Origin: Cornus controversa
Lineage: Eukaryota > Streptophyta > Magnoliopsida > Cornales > Cornaceae
Direction: 5' to 3'
DNA: 64,000 nucleotides
NCBI GenBank assembly: GCA_026545225.1
Contig: CM048848.1
Span: 26,824,806-26,888,805, forward strand
The position numbers were made by a program, and so were the translations under genes. The notes beneath the pieces were generated by a model. The model saw only the letters and a program-made list of their open reading frames with translations. It did no database searches and had not been told where the DNA came from. Positions 59,719 to 64,000 of the stretch are shown in pieces. Position 1 is the stretch's first letter. Every line of letters starts with the position of its first letter.

Positions 59719-60837
59719 ATGGCAAGGAAGGGTGTATTTTCCTCTAATCCACCACCTCCAAAGCGTGTCCGGAGTTCTAAGGATGTGGTGCGAGCGGAAT
59801 GGGCTTCGCGAAAAATTACTCCAGAGACTACATTCATGGTAGATGATTTCGTCGATCATGACGATACAAAATGGGGAGTGCAAGCATTCAGAGATAGACT
59901 TTTGGAGCCATTGTTCACTCCGACATCCAATGTGTATTACCCTCGCCTTGTCCGGCTATTTTATCAGAATATGATATCTTCAAAAGACGAACAGGGGGTG
60001 TTGTTTACCTCAATCGATGGGAGTGAAATTCGAGTTGAGATAGATGTTGTTGAAGCAGCATTGGGGGTTTGGGATGATACGCCCAGCAGTTTGTGGAGTA
60101 CTTTTAAGGAGTTCTCGGACATAGATCTTCATGATATGATCCAAACCATGTGTAACGGGCAGTATGCTGATAATAAGAGGAATGCCACAACCCGTTCTCG
60201 GCTTCCCAGACAGTTGTGGTTTGTGGATTCTGTATTGTCCCGGAACGTTCATCCGATGGGGCATTCAAATCAGAGGCGAGGAGCAATTCTAGAAGCTCTC
60301 TATGCTTTTCATGTGAAGCAGTGGATCTCCATCCCTGCCATAATTTGGGGGCAATTCTACACCGTTTATGAAGGGCTGGTTCAGAAAAGTAAAGAGTCGG
60401 CAAAGAATTGGACGCTTCCATTTCCCTATTTAATCACCAAAATATTGCAACATCATGATTTCCCAATCTCTGCCTCCGAGCCAGTAGAGAAAGGCATCGT
60501 CGCTTTTTCTCTTACAGATTGGACACGGAGCACCAGTCGGTTACCTAGAGCAGTTGGAGCCCAGCTAAACACTGTTGCAGAATCAGCAGTTGAGGATACT
60601 CCACTACGAGGTCATGTGGGTGTGCCTATAACAGAACAACAGCCAGCACCTTTTGTTTTGACCCAGGCACACTATAATTATCTTACTGGTGAGATAGAGG
60701 GATTGCGTGCAGACATGAATGCACATTTTCGTCAAGCACATGAGGATCAGCTCCAAACTCAAAAGATGCTTGCTGAGTTCGCCAAGCAAGTTGAGCGTAT
60801 AACCTCTGGGGGAGCGTCGACGTCTGCCCCGCAATAG
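59719..60837 (+). CDS. Athila accessory ORF (ORF3) of C, 372 aa, intact
   Basis: ATG at 59719 to TAG at 60835-60837, the same length as in A with about three residue changes (FVDHDD, VWDDTPS, LWFVDSV here). Basic proline-containing N-terminus, central YYPRLVRLFYQN and WTLPFPYLITKI segments, and a probable C-terminal coiled coil (EGLRADMNAHFRQAHEDQ). No signal peptide or membrane span seen. Resembles the putative plant transposon protein family found after pol in Athila. It stayed open while pol in the same element was broken. The start is supported by conservation of MARKG in A; upstream sequence has no in-frame extension that I could support. Confidence 0.8.
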   Translation: MARKGVFSSNPPPPKRVRSSKDVVRAEWASRKITPETTFMVDDFVDHDDTKWGVQAFRDRLLEPLFTPTSNVYYPRLVRLFYQNMISSKDEQGVLFTSIDGSEIRVEIDVVEAALGVWDDTPSSLWSTFKEFSDIDLHDMIQTMCNGQYADNKRNATTRSRLPRQLWFVDSVLSRNVHPMGHSNQRRGAILEALYAFHVKQWISIPAIIWGQFYTVYEGLVQKSKESAKNWTLPFPYLITKILQHHDFPISASEPVEKGIVAFSLTDWTRSTSRLPRAVGAQLNTVAESAVEDTPLRGHVGVPITEQQPAPFVLTQAHYNYLTGEIEGLRADMNAHFRQAHEDQLQTQKMLAEFAKQVERITSGGASTSAPQ

Positions 60838-62953
60838 GACGATCTGGGTTTGGTGGTTTCATGGTGGGGGTAAGGTCGAACATTTTTATTTTGCGTTATT
60901 TATTTATTTATTTTTAGTTTTATTTATTTATTTATTATTTTTTTTATGTTTTCTTTCTTCTTCTTCTTCTTTTCGGTTAAGCTTTATTTTCATGATTTTG
61001 TGTATTAGTTAATTAAACAAAATATATATATAAAAAAATAATAATAATAAAAATAAACAATAAAAATTTATTTATATATATTTCTATATAGTTACAAACA
61101 TTAAAATTCAATACATCTATAACTAATAAAAAAAAAAAAAAAAAATTTTTTTTTTGCCGTCCATTCCTGACTATGTATGTAGTACCAAGTATCTATTTTG
61201 TCATATGTTGATAAAGTTGATGATTTCCGTTTTTTAAAGTCTGGTTTTAATACCCAATACTGTCGAGATTGCTTCAACACAGTATGGCTTTACTAAAGAA
61301 AGGCAGCCCCTTTGTACTCTATACGTTAGAGTATCTGGATAATCAATATATTATTACATATGCATCTTGGAAAATTGGGAACCACCAGTTCAGAGAATGA
61401 CGACACACTTGAAAAAAAAAAAAAAAAATTTCGTTACTTGTTTTCTCCATGTCGTTCTTTATATTTCTTATTATGAACCCATTCATTTCACTTGGCTTGT
61501 ATAGTGGTGTCTTTTGACAGGATGTTGCAACAAAGTTTAGGGGGACACACCATTGTTAACTTCCAGCTACTGGTTTGCCATCTGTCCACTCCCCTATTCA
61601 TGGTAATATCGTTCTGACTCTCATCTATATTTTTCTCCTTGTACATTGAGGACACTGTACCATTCAAGTTTGGGGGTAAGGTGAGACATTTCTTGTGTTT
61701 TAAATATGAAGGTGAAATAGTGGCACGTTTTAGACATTTTTTATTTTATTTTATTTTTATTGATTTTTAGGAATTATTTGGTAATTTCTTTTGATAGGTT
61801 GTTTTGTTTTAACATCAATCAAGAGTTTAATACTTTATGTAGGTTCTTGACTTGAAATTGTAGAGTATGTGTAAAATTTCTAGAAACTATGGTGAATGCA
61901 GTGGTTTAAGTCGTTATTTGCATTGACATGACTTGGAGTGGTTGACTCTGGTTCTTTTCACAATTCACACGCACACTAGTAGAGTTAGTGGGGTTTCTAC
62001 TTAGCTTTGAGTATCAATTATATGTGCTGAATATAAGTCGATATCCCTTGAGAATAAACACTTTAAACATGCTACACTTAAAAAATATATATATAAAATA
62101 AAATAAAATAAAATTTAAAAGAATAATCCTATGGTTTGTGGCCGTTTTGGTTCGAGTTATTAGGTCCCTCGAGGTATCTTGAAACCTGGTGCCCTAAAGC
62201 CATTTGGTTTGGGAGTCACAGGCTGAAAGCTCGTTACATGGACCAATTCGAAAGCCTAATAAACCTAGGCATTGCGTTATTGGTTAGTCTATGGTTTGTG
62301 GCCGTTTTGATTCGAGTTATTAGGTCCCTCGAGGTATCTTGAAACCTGGTGCCCTAAAGCCATTTGGTTTGGGAGTCACAGGCTGAAAGCTCGCTACATG
62401 GATCAATTCGAAAGCCTAATAAACCTGGACATTGCACAACCATAAAAAAATAAATAAATAAATAAATAAATAAATAAAAAAATTTGCATGTGTTCATGTT
62501 TTGAGTGATACATTCAATAAAGGGATCCAATAAATTGAAGGGACTTGTAATTGCTCACTCAAGGCCGGGTTAAACCACATTGATGAATGCTAGTTCACTT
62601 TTCATGAGGGGGCTAGAGTTAGTTTCTTTGAGTTGTGATTGATGTAAATTTTGGGTGAGAACCATTGTTTTGAATTATGAGGTTTAGGGATTTGAAAGTA
62701 TTCTTCAATGCAAGTCTTTTAACTACATTTTGTAATCTTTGTCTTGATTAATGTTTGAAATAGGAATTTTGGCATGTTTGTGGGTAACATCTCTGGAAAC
62801 CCTCACGAGACTTCACTCGTCCACTAGGGGTAACCTAGGGGTTTAAAAGGCTTGTTGCATATGCTAAATGCAATCGGATCTCCCACGAAAGAGGAAGTAG
62901 TTTAGTTGTTTTATTTCATTTTTAGTTGTGTATTGCTAAGAGACTAGCAATAT
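60838..62953 (+). other. 3' UTR of element C
   Basis: Noncoding 2.1 kb matching A's 3' UTR: TTTAT and TTC simple repeats (about 60895-60975), a poly(A)/poly(T) junction near 61130-61155, PPT-like tracts at 61531-61545 and 61665-61681, and the 160-bp tandem duplication at about 62130-62430. Confidence 0.75.
62130..62430 (+). repeat. Two-copy 160-bp tandem repeat in C's 3' UTR
   Basis: Both copies start atggtttgtggccgttttg and run through ggagtcacaggctgaaag to aaacct(a/g)g(g/a)cattgc. Same duplication as in A at 4312-4631. Confidence 0.85.
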
Positions 62954-62968
62954 ATAAGTTTGGGGGTG
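62954..62968 (+). other. Polypurine tract of element C
   Basis: ataagtttgggggtg immediately before TGATATG of the 3' LTR. Confidence 0.9.
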
Positions 62969-64000
62969 TGATATGTAATGAATATTGCATATTCAATGCC
63001 CTTAAAATTATATGAATTAGTGTCTTAGTAATATTTATTTCATATTTTTATTAATAATTTTAATATTTTTATGATTGCAGGTGATTAAGGGTAATTCTGA
63101 TTAGGAATGGTGAAATCGGGCTGCAAATGGTGCTCATTTAGTTATCACTGAAGCTTGGCCCATTAGAGATATGTTTATATTGAAGATCCAAACTAAATGG
63201 ACTAAAGAAATGGGCTGGAAATGAATTTAATTGAAGAAAAGGAGCACGGGCCCATTCGCATAGAAGATTGGGCCAATTCAGGCCTAAAAAGTCCTGGACC
63301 CGTGTTGGTATTCAGACCATAACTCCGTACACGATTGTCAAAACGACCCAAACTTCGCGTTGGTTGAAGGAAATTCAATTCTGCACAATTTCATATTTCA
63401 CGAAAATTTCCTAAAACGGACGTTTTCATCAACTTTCTGCCCTATTTGCGCAGCTGCCACTTTTTGGGCGCAAATGCCACTTTGTGAGGAGCAAGTGCCA
63501 TTTTATTATGCGCACTTGCCACTTTGGGTAGGCCAGGTGTCCCGTTGGTTTGTTTTCGCAAAGTAAAAAGGAGGAAACGAAGGAAAACTAGGGTATGGGG
63601 AGAGGGAGGAACACAGAGAGAAATACAGAGGCGATTCGTGACGATACGGACAAGACGATGGCGATTTCATCATCGTTCAAGCTTGGACATCCGATCATGA
63701 GTGGCTAAACACCATTCCGGGGAAGTGACGTAACCCTAACCTATCTTTCAATGTTTTAAGTTGTATACTAATTTGGGAATGATTTACTGTATGCATTGAT
63801 TGTATAACCGAGACGTAAACAATAGCTGTGCTATTGCTTTCAAATTGAATGTATTGATTCAGTGCATGTTTATTCTTGTTCTTGTAGAATGGATCTAAAT
63901 TTGCAATGATTAGGGTTTGCTCTTTTCAACTTCTGTGATTTTGTTAAGACAGGTTATACAATAGTTTTCACATATCGTTCAATTTAGATTTTTGATAATT
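62969..64000 (+). repeat. 3' LTR of element C, cut by the window end
   Basis: First 1032 bp of the LTR; identical to 45702-46733 except one position (63199 g against 45932 a) by eye. The remaining 450 bp and right TSD should lie outside the window. Confidence 0.93.

Larger units (their letters stand above)
45702..64000 (+). mobile_element. Athila-type Ty3/gypsy retrotransposon C, runs off the window
   Basis: Same family as A but on the plus strand. The 5' LTR is 45702-47185 and the 3' LTR starts at 62969; by LTR length it should end near 64452, giving about 18.75 kb. The extra 5.4 kb relative to A is a nested solo-LTR insert (53536-58969). Preceding bases TATGG (45697-45701) are the predicted TSD. 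The LTRs differ at one position (45932 a, 63199 g) in the 1032 bp that can be compared. gag is open, pol carries two nonsense codons, ORF3 is intact. It is inserted in the gag of D. Confidence 0.92.

Noticed and set aside
59600..59842. 80-codon frame overlapping the start of ORF3 (also 6902-7144 in A)
   Set aside because: It starts at TTG rather than ATG, runs out of frame into ORF3, and is conserved only because the DNA is nearly identical in A and C.
1..64000. CRISPR arrays, bacterial operons or ribosome binding sites
   Set aside because: All content is plant retroelement; the only regular repeats are minisatellites and LTRs with no spacer-repeat pattern.
1..64000. Host protein-coding or tRNA genes
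   Set aside because: Every frame above noise level belongs to a transposable element; the tRNA-like matches are short PBS sequences next to LTRs.

Overview
This is plant nuclear DNA, most likely pericentromeric or other repeat-rich heterochromatin of a eudicot; the species cannot be read from the sequence. There is no host gene I can support and no tRNA, rRNA or CRISPR locus. Almost everything is transposable elements inserted into one another: Athila-type Ty3/gypsy elements, a Ty1/copia element, Tekay/Del-like LTRs, an L1-like LINE and a hAT-like MITE.

Layout. (1) 1-2255: 3' end and LTR of an old plus-strand Athila relative (F). (2) 2311-15674: complete Athila-type element A on the minus strand, TSD GTGAT, inserted into an older minus-strand Athila relative (E). 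E's pieces lie at about 2256-2310, 15675-16664 and 23378-28017. (3) 16665-23377: Ty1/copia element B with 530-bp LTRs, inside E's accessory gene. (4) 24389-25021: hAT-like MITE inside E. (5) 28018-31830: decayed LINE on the minus strand, abutting E at a broken junction. (6) 31830-35654: AT-rich sequence with a duplication and an Athila gag fragment. (7) 35655-40498: Tekay-like LTR fragments, a 3-copy 393-bp tandem repeat and two diverged copies of an unnamed repeat (R1, R2). (8) 40499-45701: plus-strand Tekay/Del-like element D (LTR, PBS, gag relic), whose LTR holds a composite insertion with an inverted repeat. (9) 45702 to beyond the window end: Athila-type element C on the plus strand, the same family as A, with a nearly identical LTR pair. 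C carries a nested insert at 53536-58969: solo LTR G (TSD GAAGC), itself split by solo LTR H (TSD CTACA).

How the parts relate. A and C share the gene order LTR, tRNA-Asp-type PBS, a 1846-codon gag-pol frame, a GC-rich spacer, a 372-aa accessory ORF, a long 3' UTR, PPT and LTR. Their gag-pol frames have the same length (5541 nt) and are each broken only by point changes. A has two nonsense codons in gag and an Asp-to-Asn change at the first integrase catalytic position. C has two nonsense codons in pol. The accessory ORF is open in both. C's LTRs differ at one site in 1032 bp although its body holds two nested solo LTRs, which suggests that C was copied with its passengers already aboard and moved by proteins supplied in trans. 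This is the most interesting inference from the window. Copy identities and counts were read by eye and are approximate.
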